Shown: positions 1 to 8,942, counted from the first letter of the stretch. The stretch is 64,000 nucleotides of DNA from CAIWHR01 sp963781285 (GCA_963781285.1 CAWAFI010000003.1:186001-250000), one strand, 5' to 3'. The notes: generated by a model from the letters alone, not told the origin. Program-made: numbers and translations.

Positions 1-504
1 CGCGACAACACGATCGGCACGACGCCGCAGGACAACGCCCGCACCGATGATTGGGTGACTTTCTTCCGCGACCGGCGCATCGCGCCGCAACTCGCGCTCG
101 CCGCGCGCAATGGTCACGGCGGAGCGCTGCAGCGTGACGGCGAACTGTTGCTTGCCGCAATCCCGGCGCTACTGGCCGGTCACACCCCGACGCCGTCGTT
201 GCTGCACGGCGACCTCTGGTCTGGCAACGCGGCGCAGCTCAAGTCCGGCGAGCCCGTGATCTTCGACCCCGCTGTCTACTACGGCGATCGCGAAACCGAC
301 GTCGCAATGACGGAACTCTTCGGCGGCTTTGGCGCCGACTTCTACGCGGCGTACCGCGAGGCCTGGCCTCTCGACACCGGCTATGCGATGCGCCGGACGC
401 TCTACAACCTCTATCACGTGTTGAATCACGCCAACCTTTTCGGCGGCGGTTACGTCGCGCAGGCGGAAGCGATGACCAGGCGGTTGCTCGCCGAGGTACG
501 ATGA
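1..504 (+). CDS. Fructosamine kinase family protein, C-terminal part (gene cut by window edge)
   Basis: The reading frame is open from base 1 and ends at TGA 502-504, so the N-terminus lies outside the window. The visible 167 residues hold the aminoglycoside-phosphotransferase-like catalytic motif HGDLWSGN and a downstream IFDPAVYYGDRETD segment, which supplies the metal-binding Asp. The start of the fragment (DNTIGTTPQDN...TDDWVTFF) matches the fructosamine/ketosamine-3-kinase family. Members phosphorylate sugar adducts on protein lysines so that they can be removed. Nothing visible links it to the nickel genes downstream. The family assignment is firm; the actual substrate is not known from sequence. 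Confidence 0.88.
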   Translation, partial: RDNTIGTTPQDNARTDDWVTFFRDRRIAPQLALAARNGHGGALQRDGELLLAAIPALLAGHTPTPSLLHGDLWSGNAAQLKSGEPVIFDPAVYYGDRETDVAMTELFGGFGADFYAAYREAWPLDTGYAMRRTLYNLYHVLNHANLFGGGYVAQAEAMTRRLLAEVR

Positions 505-636
505 CGGGCAGACGCGCCTTGGCGAAGCTGCCGGCCCTCGCCCGGGACTCACGGCAGGAACCGACTGCGACTTGTTCGACAGGATCGGGAGCCCCATGAA
601 TGTGCCTCCACGCTTGCGGCCGGCGCCGCTGCACTC

Positions 637-1686
637 ATGCATCGTGGCGTAACGTATACGCTCGCGGCGGCCGCACTGTTCGGTGCGAGCACGCCATTTG
701 CGCGTGCGCTCGCCGGCGCGATCGATCCGTTGTGGCTGGCGGGACTCCTTTACGCCGGATCCGGCCTCGGATTGCTGCTCGTGCTCGCCTTGCGGCAGTG
801 GGGAGTCGCCGGTGCGCATCGACGCGTCGCAGCGATCGCGGCGGGCGATCTGGGGTGGCTTGCGGCTACGGCAATCGCGGGCGGCGTCGTTGCGCCGGTG
901 CTGTTCACTTTCGGCCTGCGCAATACGTCCGGCGCAACGGCGAGCCTGCTGCTCAACCTCGAAACGGTGTTCACCGTGGCCGTTGCATGGTTTGTGTTCC
1001 ACGAGCACCGCAACGCGCGTGTCGTCGCAGGCATGGCTCTCATCGTAGTCGCGTGCGGCGTCATGAGCGGCGAAGGCGGCTTTGTCGGGTTTGAGCGAGG
1101 CGCGCTGCTGATCGCGCTCGCATGCCTCTTTTGGGCGCTCGACAACAACCTGACGCGCAGGATTTCGGCCAACGACGCGACGCTCATCGCGGCGGTCAAG
1201 GGTGTCACGGGCGGCATCGTGAACCTGAGCTTGGCGGCGCTGCTCGCGGGGTCGGCGCCGCCGCCGGCAACGGCACTCGCGGCGGGCGTCGTTGGGGTGT
1301 TGGGGTATGGTGCTAGCCTCGTGTTGTTCATCGTTGCGTTGCGGGAGCTCGGCGTGGCGCGCGCGAGTGCCTATTTTTCGACCGCCCCGTTCATCGGCGC
1401 GGCAGTCGCGTTCGGTCTTCTGGGGGAGCGTCCGGGACCCGCATTCTGGGCGGCGCTGCCGCTGATGGCAATCGGCGTGTGGCTGCATTTCACCGAGCGC
1501 CACGGTCACGCGCACGCGCACGAGCGCCTCGTGCACGAACATCCGCATCGGCATGACGCGCACCATCGACACGTGCACGCCTTTCCGTGGAACGGATCCG
1601 AGCCCCATACGCATCCGCATGCCCACGAACCGGTGGTGCATGCGCATCCGCATTTCCCCGATCTCCATCATCGGCACGGGCATTAG
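637..1686 (+). CDS. EamA/DMT-family permease with histidine-rich C-terminal tail, probably nickel-linked
   Basis: This 349-residue protein has about ten hydrophobic segments and the two-fold EamA repeat of drug/metabolite transporters. From about residue 288 to the end it carries an unusual tail with more than 20 histidines in HxH and HxHxH runs. Such tails bind Ni, Co or Zn. The gene is followed 36 bp later by nikR and then by a NiCoT permease, so I infer a role in nickel or cobalt traffic (import, export or buffering). DMT proteins are usually metabolite exporters, so the direction and substrate are not settled. The ATG at 637 opens directly into the first membrane segment. Confidence 0.8.
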   Translation: MHRGVTYTLAAAALFGASTPFARALAGAIDPLWLAGLLYAGSGLGLLLVLALRQWGVAGAHRRVAAIAAGDLGWLAATAIAGGVVAPVLFTFGLRNTSGATASLLLNLETVFTVAVAWFVFHEHRNARVVAGMALIVVACGVMSGEGGFVGFERGALLIALACLFWALDNNLTRRISANDATLIAAVKGVTGGIVNLSLAALLAGSAPPPATALAAGVVGVLGYGASLVLFIVALRELGVARASAYFSTAPFIGAAVAFGLLGERPGPAFWAALPLMAIGVWLHFTERHGHAHAHERLVHEHPHRHDAHHRHVHAFPWNGSEPHTHPHAHEPVVHAHPHFPDLHHRHGH

Positions 1687-1722
1687 CGCTCGAGCCTGCT
1701 TCAACCACCTCGTGGGAGCATC

Positions 1723-2193
1723 ATGGAACGCATCACAATGTCGATCGACGAGAAGCTCGCGAAGGAATTCGACGCATTGATCGCGAAACGCGGCTATACG
1801 AGCCGCTCCGAGGCGATGCGCGATCTGCTGCGGCGGGAGGTCGAGGCGAACCGGGTCGCCTACGAGGCGCGGTCGCACTGCGTGGCCAATCTGTCCTACA
1901 TCTACAACCATCACGAGCGCGAACTCGCCGAGCGACTCACCGAGGCGCAGCACGAGCACCATGATCTCGTGGTGTCGGCGATGCACGTCCACCTCGACCA
2001 CGACCACTGCCTCGAAAGCGTAATCCTGAAGGGGCCGACGGCCGCAGTGCGTGCGTTCGCGAGCCGGACGCAGGCGGAGCGCGGTGTGCGTCACGGCCAG
2101 GTCAATCTCGTCACCGTGGAGATCGGCGATACGCATCCCGGCGTCACCGCCCACCGTCATCGCGGGCACATGCATCTGATTCCGCGTTCCTGA
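1723..2193 (+). CDS. nikR: Nickel-responsive transcriptional regulator NikR
   Basis: At 156 residues it is slightly longer than typical NikR (about 133-150). The N-terminal ribbon-helix-helix DNA-binding domain spans residues 1-45 (MSIDEKLAKEFD... SRSEAMRDLLR). The C-terminal ACT-like nickel domain has H77, H88, H90 and C96 in the HVHLDHDHC region, equivalent to the square-planar Ni ligands H76, H87, H89 and C95 of E. coli NikR. A His-rich C-terminus (TAHRHRGHMH) may add metal affinity. ATG 1723 is chosen; an in-frame ATG at 1738 is an alternative. Its flanking transporter genes are the likely targets, and an inverted repeat sits just downstream, before the NiCoT gene. Confidence 0.95.
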   Translation: MERITMSIDEKLAKEFDALIAKRGYTSRSEAMRDLLRREVEANRVAYEARSHCVANLSYIYNHHERELAERLTEAQHEHHDLVVSAMHVHLDHDHCLESVILKGPTAAVRAFASRTQAERGVRHGQVNLVTVEIGDTHPGVTAHRHRGHMHLIPRS

Positions 2194-2233
2194 TCCAGAT
2201 CAACGATTGGCCCCTGGACAGGCCTTGCCCGCC

Positions 2234-2263
2234 GGTAGGAAATCGTGGCAGAGTCTGCCTACC
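2234..2263. promoter_or_regulatory. Inverted repeat between nikR and the NiCoT gene, candidate NikR operator or leader hairpin
   Basis: GGTAGG at 2234-2239 and CCTACC at 2258-2263 form a dyad with 18 bp between the arms. This is close to the half-site spacing of the E. coli NikR operator (GTATGA-N16-TCATAC), but the sequence differs. Inside it, GGCAGA-G-TCTGCC (2247-2259) is a second perfect short hairpin. The element ends 24 bp before the chosen ATG of the nickel permease. Either DNA-level or RNA-level control is possible; no experiment is implied. Confidence 0.35.
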
Positions 2264-2287
2264 ACTGGCCAAGCCCGGATCGACGCG

Positions 2288-3127
2288 ATGGATACCCTGC
2301 CCGCCACCTGGACCGCACTGTGCGTCCTCGCCTTCGGGCTCGGGATGAAGCACGGCTTCGATGCCGACCACCTAGCGACGATCGACGGGCTCACGCGCTA
2401 CAACGCGCGGACGAACCCACGCCTGGCTCGGCTTGCCGGCAGCCTTTTTTCGCTCGGCCATGGCACCGTCGTGCTGCTGGTCGCGCTGGCCGCGGGATCG
2501 CTGTCGTCGGTATGGCATACGCCGGCGTGGCTGGAGATCACGGGCGCAGGCGTGTCGATCGTGTTCCTGTTCGGGCTCGCGTTCCTCAACATTCGCGCCG
2601 TGCTCATCGCTGACCCGAATGCGGTCGTCGCGCCGGCTGGATTGAAGGCCCGACTGCTCGGCCGCTTCGTTACCGTGCGCCGCGCGTGGGCGATTGCCGC
2701 GGTCGGCGCGCTGTTTGCGCTCTCGTTCGACACCGTGTCGCAGGCGGCGCTGTTCGCGCTGGCCGCCGGACGTTTCGGGGGTGTGCAAGACGCGCTGTTG
2801 GTCGCGAGCTTGTTCGTGCTCGGGATGCTCGTCGTGGATGGCGTCAACGGCGTCTGGATCAGCCGGTTGATCCGGCGTGCCGATCGGACGGCCGTCGTTG
2901 CGTCCCGCCTGATGGCGTTGACTGTCGCGGGCATCAGCCTCGCCGTCGGACTATTCACGCTCGCGAAGATTCTTTTGCCTTCGGTCGACGCATGGGCGGA
3001 GGGCCGCGAATTGCTTGTCGGCGGCGCGGTCGTCATGGCCGTGCTCACCGCGTTTGCGATCGGAATGATGGTGGTCCAGCGGACGCTCGCGCCGGTCATG
3101 CCGCGGGACGAGGCTGTCGCGCGATGA
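2288..3127 (+). CDS. NiCoT-family (HoxN/HupN/NixA type) nickel/cobalt permease
   Basis: This 279-residue inner-membrane protein carries the family signature HX4DH as HGFDADH (H22, D27, H28) in the second helix. It is followed by the LGHGTVV and FDTVSQ motifs, which correspond to the conserved LGHSTVV and (L)GFDT(A)TE segments of NiCoT transporters. These proteins take up Ni2+ or Co2+ with high affinity and low capacity. The open frame extends upstream to 2207, but ATG 2288 gives the normal family N-terminus and leaves the inverted repeat in the untranslated region. It lies downstream of nikR on the same strand, so nickel-repressed expression is likely. The 3' end overlaps the convergent zinc-type permease gene by about 30 bp. 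Confidence 0.92.
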   Translation: MDTLPATWTALCVLAFGLGMKHGFDADHLATIDGLTRYNARTNPRLARLAGSLFSLGHGTVVLLVALAAGSLSSVWHTPAWLEITGAGVSIVFLFGLAFLNIRAVLIADPNAVVAPAGLKARLLGRFVTVRRAWAIAAVGALFALSFDTVSQAALFALAAGRFGGVQDALLVASLFVLGMLVVDGVNGVWISRLIRRADRTAVVASRLMALTVAGISLAVGLFTLAKILLPSVDAWAEGRELLVGGAVVMAVLTAFAIGMMVVQRTLAPVMPRDEAVAR

Positions 3128-3865
3128 TTGCGTACCAAATCAACGCGATCACTACCAGCGCCCACACGATCGTGGGCCCGCTAGGCAGGTCGGTCGCCGT
3201 CGACAACAGCAGCCCGGCCGCGTAGCCCACCGCCCCAAGTGCCCACGCGGCAGCGAGCCGATGCTGCGTCATTCGTCGCGTCGCGAGTGGCGGCACGATC
3301 AGCGTCGCGAAGACGAGATAGAGTCCGACGAGCTGCACCGAGACGGTCACTGCGAGTGCGAACAGCACGTAGAAACCGATGCGGCCAAGCCGCTCGCGCC
3401 ACCCGAACCATAGCGCCAGAATCGCCGCATAGACCAGCGCCGCCCAGAGCAACCGGCTCGGCTGCGCCCACAGGATCTGGCCGACGAGGAGATCCCGCAG
3501 GTGTTCGCTGCCGTGCACGTTGCTCGCCAGCAGCAGTACGCTGCCAGTGGCGCCGAGGACGAACACGACGCCGATCACCGCCTCCTGCACCTCCGGCCAG
3601 ATCCGTTCGGTCCACGTGAGCAGCAGCGCGCCGCCCAGGGCCGCCGCCAACGCCGAGATCTGGACGGCGATACCCTCTGCCTCGAAGCCGAGCTGGTCGG
3701 CGAGCAGCACCCCGCAGCCGGCGACCTGCGCAATCGCGAGGTCGATGAACACGATGCCGCGCGCGAGCACCTGCATCCCAAGGGGGACGTGCGTCGCCGT
3801 GACGAGCAATCCGGCCGCGAAATGCCGGCAACAGGATCGAAAGCTCCGCCGCGCCGAGCGTTCAT
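3096..3865 (-). CDS. znuB: Metal (zinc-type) ABC transporter permease, ZnuB/ABC-3 family, with two frame breaks near the start
   Basis: The C-terminal 230 residues are a clear ABC-3 family permease: THVPLGMQVLARGIVFIDLAIAQ near the start, seven or eight membrane segments, and the conserved FATLIVPPLAT loop. The start ATG at 3865 overlaps the stop of znuA as ATGA, so the pair is translationally coupled. The first 20 codons need two single-base corrections (around 3850 and in a TTT run near 3822) to read through ELSILLPAF-AAGLLV. Both look like one-base insertions. It should form the zinc or manganese channel with ZnuA, but no ATPase (ZnuC) gene is present in the window. Confidence 0.85.
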
Positions 3866-4767
3866 TGCGCGCCTTTGAGCAACCGCTGGATCGTGTCGTC
3901 GTAGAGTCCGTAGAGGTCCTTCGCGCCGTCGGTGCCACCGACGGTGAACGGCAGCACGACGACGTTGATCTTCGCGCGCTCGGCGATCCACTGCGACGCG
4001 CGGTCGCTCTGGTAAGCCGGGCGAACGACCATCTTCGCAGGCTGCCGCTGGAGCGTCGCGAGCACGTCGGACAGGTGCGAAGTCGTCGGCTCGATGCCGG
4101 GCTTGGGTTCGAGTGCGGCAACTTCGCGCAAGCCGAGCCAGACCTCGAGGTAGGTGAAGCCCTTGTGCTGAACCAGGATCGGTACGCCCTTGAGCGGCAC
4201 CGCCTGCTTCTCCCAATCCGCGATTGCTGCATTCCAGCGTGCGGCGAACGCCTTGTAGCGTTCCTGGTAATACACAGCATTGGCCGGATCGAGGTCCGCC
4301 AGTCGTGCCGAGAGCGGGCCCGCAACGCGTGCAATGTTGCGCGGATCGGTCTGGATGTGCGGGTCGCCGCCGGGGTGCACGTCGCCTTCGGACCGGTCGA
4401 GGCGCGCAGGTTTGTCGAGGAGTGTCACGTAGGCCGCAGCCTCGAAGTAGCCGGGCTTGCCGGGCCGGATCGCCGGATTGCCCGCCTGCTGGATCACGAG
4501 CGGCAGCCAGCCGATCTCGAGCTCCGCTCCCGTAGCGACGACAAGATCGGCGGTACGGGCGCGTGCGATGAGGCTTGGTTTCGCCTCGACGTGGTGAGCA
4601 TCCTGCAGCGCATTGGTCGCGACGTAGACCTTCACCTTGTCGCCCCCCAGGTCCTCGGCCAGCGCGCCCCACTCCGGCACCGTAGCGAAGACGTTGAGCA
4701 CGGCGAAAGCGGGCGCGAGCCACGCCGCCAGCATTCCGCCGAACAGCGTTTTCACGATCCATTTCAT
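3862..4767 (-). CDS. znuA: Zinc/manganese ABC transporter periplasmic binding protein (ZnuA-like)
   Basis: This 301-residue protein has a Sec signal peptide (about residues 1-22) and the SBP_bac_9 fold of cluster A-I binding proteins. Candidate metal ligands are H58 (DAHHVEAKP), H137 (GDPHIQTDP) and H201 (VQHKGFTY), followed by a late Asp near YQSDRAS. There is no long His-rich loop as in E. coli ZnuA, only a short HPGGDPH stretch, so Mn is possible as well as Zn. It starts 10 bp after the porin stop and overlaps the permease start, consistent with one operon of outer-membrane, periplasmic and inner-membrane uptake steps. Confidence 0.92.
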   Translation of the reverse strand: MKWIVKTLFGGMLAAWLAPAFAVLNVFATVPEWGALAEDLGGDKVKVYVATNALQDAHHVEAKPSLIARARTADLVVATGAELEIGWLPLVIQQAGNPAIRPGKPGYFEAAAYVTLLDKPARLDRSEGDVHPGGDPHIQTDPRNIARVAGPLSARLADLDPANAVYYQERYKAFAARWNAAIADWEKQAVPLKGVPILVQHKGFTYLEVWLGLREVAALEPKPGIEPTTSHLSDVLATLQRQPAKMVVRPAYQSDRASQWIAERAKINVVVLPFTVGGTDGAKDLYGLYDDTIQRLLKGAQ

Positions 4768-4777
4768 GTCGATCTCC

Positions 4778-6193
4778 TCAGAACTTGTGCGCGCCGTGCG
4801 CGCCGAGCGTCAGGATGTATTGGACGAAGATCTCGTTGTCGGTGAAATCCGGGCGCAATTTGGCTCTGCTGGTACTGCACGCGGAAGCGGCCGAATTCGG
4901 ACGGCGACCAATCGAACATCACCGCCGCTCGCTGCGGATTGAACGGATCGTGTTGCCGAGATAGGCGCCGTTGGCGCCGTATTCGATGCTGCCGGGGTTG
5001 AGCCAGTCGTAGCGCACGCCGAGACGCCAGGTCGGCATGAACTGCCAGACCCCCTGCACGTAGAAGCCACTCTGGTCGGAGCGAATAGTTGCCGGTCTGC
5101 GTAAGCCCGAGGGCGCCGTCGCGTCGTAGGTGAGGTCGCCGGCTCGCGCGCGCCAGAAGTACTCACCCTGCAGCTTGAAGTTGCGTTCCATCGCGTTGCC
5201 GTTGGGCGCCCATTTCCAGACGAAATCGGCGATGGCGAGCGTGCGTGCGCGCCGGAAAACGCGAGCTGCGCGATGTTGCCGGCAACGTCGGTCCAGCGTA
5301 TGCGCGGTCCTTCGCTGCCGTCTGCAGATACGACAATCCCGCGCGCCAGCTCGTTGCTCGCGTCGACGTCACCGCCCGCGTGGACGTAGGCAACACCGTT
5401 GCCGGTACCGTTCTTGTTGCGCCCGGTACCCGGGAAGCCGTCTCCGCTGCCAACCTCGCCACCGAACTCGAGCCAGGTATTGGTCGGGGCGACCCATTTC
5501 ACCTGCAGCCCGTTGTTCTGATACTGGTCGCCGAAGAAAGGCCTGATAGACGAGCGGTGCATCGTAGAAGTCCCAGACGTGCTGGTGCTGCTCGTTCATG
5601 TAGCCGACGCTGGACAGGAAGCGCCCGAACTTCGGCGCGATTCCGTAGGGCAACGGCGGTCACGAGGCCGTACGCTTCTTCGACCTCCACGGTGTCTTCG
5701 GGAGAGAGCGAGAACGTGAGACTGCCGTAGATCTTGTCATCGACGTTCGCGGACAACGTCAGCTCGGATTCGGCAATGCTGAATCCGCGCGTCGCTGGCA
5801 CGACTTCCTCGCCGCTCGGCACGAACCCGGCGATCGCATACTGATTGGGGTCCTGCGACATGTTGGCGTACACCGCCTTGCAGCACCGCCGAGATCGCGG
5901 GGTTGAACGCAGCGATGCCGGATGCGGTTGTCGGGACCGCCACGGCCAACGTCGGGGCCGGTGGTGCAGCAGGCGGCTGCGCCGGGGCGCTTGGTGCAGC
6001 GGCGAGTGCCGATTTCGCCTCGGCCTCCTTGAGTCGCTGTCTCGAGCGCCTCGATGCGCGCCTCGTAGCTTTCCTTCAGTTGCCGGATCTGCGCGCGGAT
6101 TTCGGCGAGATCGGCGTCGGTCGCCGCGTGTGCGGCAGGTGCAGCAAGAAGCCCCAGCGCGAACGCACCGGGCACCAGAATGGATCTGGACAT
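4778..6193 (-). pseudogene. Zinc-locus outer-membrane porin-like protein, frame broken about seven times
   Basis: Read piecewise, this region encodes one protein of roughly 460 residues. It has a signal peptide (MSRSILVPGAFALGLLAAPA), a short coiled coil (EIRAQIRQLKESYEARIEAL), a Pro/Ala linker, beta-barrel segments (SELTLSANVDDKIYGSLTF, KFGRFLSSVGYMNEQHQH) and a typical end (FVQYILTLGAHGAHKF). The frame changes near 6000, 5890, 5650, 5550, 5260, 5190, 4935 and 4870. Most changes fit one-base insertions; one fits a deletion. No large deletion is seen. Similar proteins sit beside znuABC in other betaproteobacteria and are thought to be zinc-regulated channels. Sequence error and real decay cannot be separated here; the insertion bias favours error. 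Confidence 0.7.
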
Positions 6194-6257
6194 GAGCCCC
6201 ACTCCTCGAGTCGTGATGGATCCTCGCCGGCACAAGGCGCAGCGAGACCGAACGACG

Positions 6258-6638
6258 TCAGAGGAGGGTGGGTGGAGCGCGGCTCAGGTAAAAGGACGGC
6301 GCCGGGGATGGCGCGGAGGCGACACCGTGTGGCCGAGTGGCGTCGCTCGGTGCCGACTCCGCAAGTGCAGCTTTGCCATCCGTTGCCGCGGTCGAACCGC
6401 CGGCGAATAGCGCGCACAGGGCGCAGACGGCATCGGCTTGCGGCAGCTGCAAGCTCTGTTCATTGGGCCGCTGCAGCGCGTCACCGAAGTGCCCGAGCGC
6501 GTGCCATTGCGCCTCCTGCTGCATGCCGAGCAGCAGGAACGCAAGAACGATGGCGACGATTCGACGGTACACAGAAAGCCCCGGCCGCAACCGTGGCGAC
6601 CGACGACCAAGTGTATCGCAATTCGACTGCAAACTCAT
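6258..6638 (-). CDS. Small membrane-anchored protein of the zinc locus (HxxxH and CxxC type), unknown function
   Basis: From ATG 6638 the product is about 126 residues. It has one strong hydrophobic segment (IVAIVLAFLLLGMQQ) followed by WHALGHFGDA and a CALCALF motif, then a low-complexity Ala/Ser/Pro tail. Proteins of this layout (HALxH...CxxC after a single helix) commonly precede zinc-uptake genes in betaproteobacteria, and their role is unknown. It lies 64 bp upstream of the porin gene on the same strand and is probably the first gene of the zinc operon. The tail is compositionally biased, so the exact end could be affected by a frame error. Confidence 0.6.
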   Translation of the reverse strand: MSLQSNCDTLGRRSPRLRPGLSVYRRIVAIVLAFLLLGMQQEAQWHALGHFGDALQRPNEQSLQLPQADAVCALCALFAGGSTAATDGKAALAESAPSDATRPHGVASAPSPAPSFYLSRAPPTLL

Positions 6639-6652
6639 TCGGCTGTTTGGCC

Positions 6653-6670
6653 GATGCGTATATCTACATC
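6653..6670. promoter_or_regulatory. AT-rich imperfect palindrome upstream of the zinc operon, possible Zur site
   Basis: GATGCGTATATCTACATC is an 18-bp imperfect dyad (12 of 18 positions symmetric) and is one of the few AT-rich spots here. It sits 15 bp before the start of the first zinc-locus gene, overlapping the end of the TauD-type gene. Zur boxes are AT-rich palindromes of similar length. The match is weak and rests mainly on position. Confidence 0.25.
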
Positions 6671-7554
6671 TTGCCCGCCGCGAATGTCGGCGCAAGCACG
6701 GCGGCCGCTGCAAGCGTCGGCTCCTTGATCGTGATCCGCCACAGCGTACGCGGATCGTCCGGGTCGACGAGCGTTGCCGAGTGCAGCAGCGACGCGTTGT
6801 CCCAGATCACGACGTCGCCGACGCCGTAGGCGAGGCTGTAGCGGTACTTGTCCTGCGTCGCGTGTGCGGCGAGTTCGTCGAGCAGTGACTTGGCTTCGTC
6901 TTCCGGCATCCCGACGATGCCGAACGAGCTGCCCGACACCGCGTAGAGCGCGCGGCGCCCGGTTACCGGGTGCGCGCGCACGATCGGGTGCGTAATCAAC
7001 GGCATCTTCGCCTTCTGCTCGTCGGTCAGCACCGAGGCGACGGTGCGGCTTGCCTCGTCCTGGTCGTTGCGGTTGCCGTAGTGGTGGATGCCGGCGAGCG
7101 GCTCGATGCGCCGCTTCATCGCATCGGGGAGATCGTCGTACGCCGCGTACTGATTGGCGAACAGCGTGTCGCCACCCTTGCTCGGCACCTCGATCGAGTA
7201 CAGCGTCGTCGCCCGTGCCGGTACCGCCAGATACGAGTAGTCGGTGTGGAAATAGGTGCCGGCATCGGCGAGTCCCTGCGGCACGTCGTCGACGACGACG
7301 TTCGACAGGATCAGGATGTTCGGGTCGTCGGGATGGTGGAACTGATCGATCACGTGTGGTTCCGGCGGACCGAAGCGGCGCGCGAACGCGACGAACTCTT
7401 CCGGCCTCAGGCGCTGATCGCGGAAAACCAGCACCTGGCCGGCGAAGAACGCCTGCTCGATTTCGGCGAACGCGGCGTCCGACAACGGCTGGGCGAGATC
7501 CACTCCCGTCGCTTCCAGTCCGAAGCCCGGGCACAGCGCCTTGGTCGTCAACAT
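6664..7554 (-). CDS. TauD/TfdA-family Fe(II)/2-oxoglutarate dioxygenase
   Basis: This 296-residue cytosolic enzyme has the iron facial triad H103-x-D105 (YFHTDYSY) and distal H258 (SLLHSATL), with a 2-oxoglutarate-binding Arg in DDPRTLWRI. The sequence resembles the TauD/TfdA group, which hydroxylates and cleaves sulfonates, aryloxyacids or related carboxylates. It lies 65 bp downstream of dctM of a TRAP transporter on the same strand, so the transporter probably imports its substrate. The substrate itself cannot be read from the sequence. ATG 7554 gives a normal family start. Confidence 0.88.
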   Translation of the reverse strand: MLTTKALCPGFGLEATGVDLAQPLSDAAFAEIEQAFFAGQVLVFRDQRLRPEEFVAFARRFGPPEPHVIDQFHHPDDPNILILSNVVVDDVPQGLADAGTYFHTDYSYLAVPARATTLYSIEVPSKGGDTLFANQYAAYDDLPDAMKRRIEPLAGIHHYGNRNDQDEASRTVASVLTDEQKAKMPLITHPIVRAHPVTGRRALYAVSGSSFGIVGMPEDEAKSLLDELAAHATQDKYRYSLAYGVGDVVIWDNASLLHSATLVDPDDPRTLWRITIKEPTLAAAAVLAPTFAAGKM

Positions 7555-7619
7555 GTCAAAGTACAGTCGTCGCCCGAACTCTTGCGGCCGAAAGTCGAAT
7601 GCGACGGCCGCGTCTCCGT

Positions 7620-8942
7620 CTATTTCAGGAACTCCGGCGAAATCAGTTTCGGCAGGAACAGGACGACGTCCGGCCAGACGATCGTCAAGGCCAGCACGCC
7701 GAGCATCGGCATCAGCATGATCATGACGTCCTTGATCACGTACATCAGGCGCACCTTGGCGATCGCGCACGAGATCATCAGGCACAGCCCGTACGGCGGG
7801 GTCACCAGCCCGAACGCGAGGGAAACGATGCCGATCATCGCGAAGTGGACGGGATCCATGTTCACGGCGCGGGCCAGCGGCTCGAGAATCGTGCCGACGA
7901 TGATGATCGCAGGAATCGCGTCGAGGAAGCAACCGACGACGAGAAAGCAGAACGCGATGAAGAAGCCGGTGCCGGTGATCCCCATTCCCCACTCGGAAAC
8001 GCCGGCCAGCAGCGCCTTCGGGATCTGGTAGTACGCGAGCAGCCACCCGAACGCGCTGGCGGTGCCGACGCAGAACAGCGCCACCGCGGCCAGCTTGCCG
8101 GTGTCGATCAGCGCCTCGTGCAGATGCCGGCCCTTCATCTCGCGGTAGACGAAGATCGACAGCACGGCCGCATAGAGGACGGCGATGCACGCCGACTCCG
8201 TGGCCGTGAACCAGCCGAAGATCTTGCCGCCGATGATGATGACCGGTGTCATGAGCGCCGGAACGGCGACGCCCATCGCCGCCACGACCTCCTTCAACGA
8301 CGAGCGCGGATACTTGGGATAGTTGCGAAGCGTCGCATAGACGTGCACGGTCGCCATCTGCACGAGTCCCAGCAGCAGCCCCGGCACGATGCCGGCGAGG
8401 AAGAGCGCGCCGATCGACACCGTCAGCGTGCCGCCCCAGACGATCATCAGAATCGACGGCGGAATGATCACCGCCAGCACGGCCGAGACCGCGGTGATCG
8501 CGACCGAGAACGACATGTCGTAGCCTTCCTTCACCTGCGCCTGGATGAAGATCTTGCCCTGGCTCGCCGCGTCGGCCGTGGAGGAGCCGGAGATCCCGGC
8601 GAAGAAGATCGACAGCACGACATTGACTTGCGCGAGCCCGCCGGGAAAATGGCCGACCAGATCGCGCGACAGCCGCACGAGCCGGTCGGTGATTCCGCCG
8701 ACGTTCATCAGATTGGCGGTAAGCAGGAAGAACGGCACCGCGAGCAGAATGAACGAGTTGTACGACTTGAACGTCTCGTTGAACAGGATCATCGGCGAGA
8801 GCCGCGGCTCGATGACCATCACCGGCAGGCACGCGAGCCCCAGCGCGAAGGCGATCGGCACGCGCAGCACCATCAGCGTGAAGAAAACGCCGAACAGCAC
8901 CAGCGCCGCCATGGCGGGCGAGAGGGTGGCGGCGCCCATCAT
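7620..8942 (-). CDS. dctM: TRAP transporter large permease (DctM family)
   Basis: This 440-residue polytopic protein has the DctM/ion-transporter fold: a FNSFILLAVPFF-like entry, SGSSTADAASQGKI and IIPPSILMIVWG in the first repeat, TPVIIIGG and WFTATESA in the second, and GLVTPPYGLCL near the end. The start ATG at 8942 overlaps the dctQ stop as ATGA. With DctP and DctQ it forms a sodium-coupled importer for an organic acid. The TauD-type enzyme directly downstream suggests a sulfonate or aromatic/aliphatic acid ligand. Confidence 0.92.
   Translation of the reverse strand: MMGAATLSPAMAALVLFGVFFTLMVLRVPIAFALGLACLPVMVIEPRLSPMILFNETFKSYNSFILLAVPFFLLTANLMNVGGITDRLVRLSRDLVGHFPGGLAQVNVVLSIFFAGISGSSTADAASQGKIFIQAQVKEGYDMSFSVAITAVSAVLAVIIPPSILMIVWGGTLTVSIGALFLAGIVPGLLLGLVQMATVHVYATLRNYPKYPRSSLKEVVAAMGVAVPALMTPVIIIGGKIFGWFTATESACIAVLYAAVLSIFVYREMKGRHLHEALIDTGKLAAVALFCVGTASAFGWLLAYYQIPKALLAGVSEWGMGITGTGFFIAFCFLVVGCFLDAIPAIIIVGTILEPLARAVNMDPVHFAMIGIVSLAFGLVTPPYGLCLMISCAIAKVRLMYVIKDVMIMLMPMLGVLALTIVWPDVVLFLPKLISPEFLK

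Noticed and set aside
169..2175. Long minus-strand frame spanning the kinase, DMT permease and nikR
   Set aside because: It crosses three convincing plus-strand genes and has no recognisable domain; a GC-bias artefact.
2194..2287. Cobalamin riboswitch before the nickel/cobalt permease
   Set aside because: CCACTGG in the gap recalls part of a B12 element, but the 94-bp interval is too short and the B12 box is not present.
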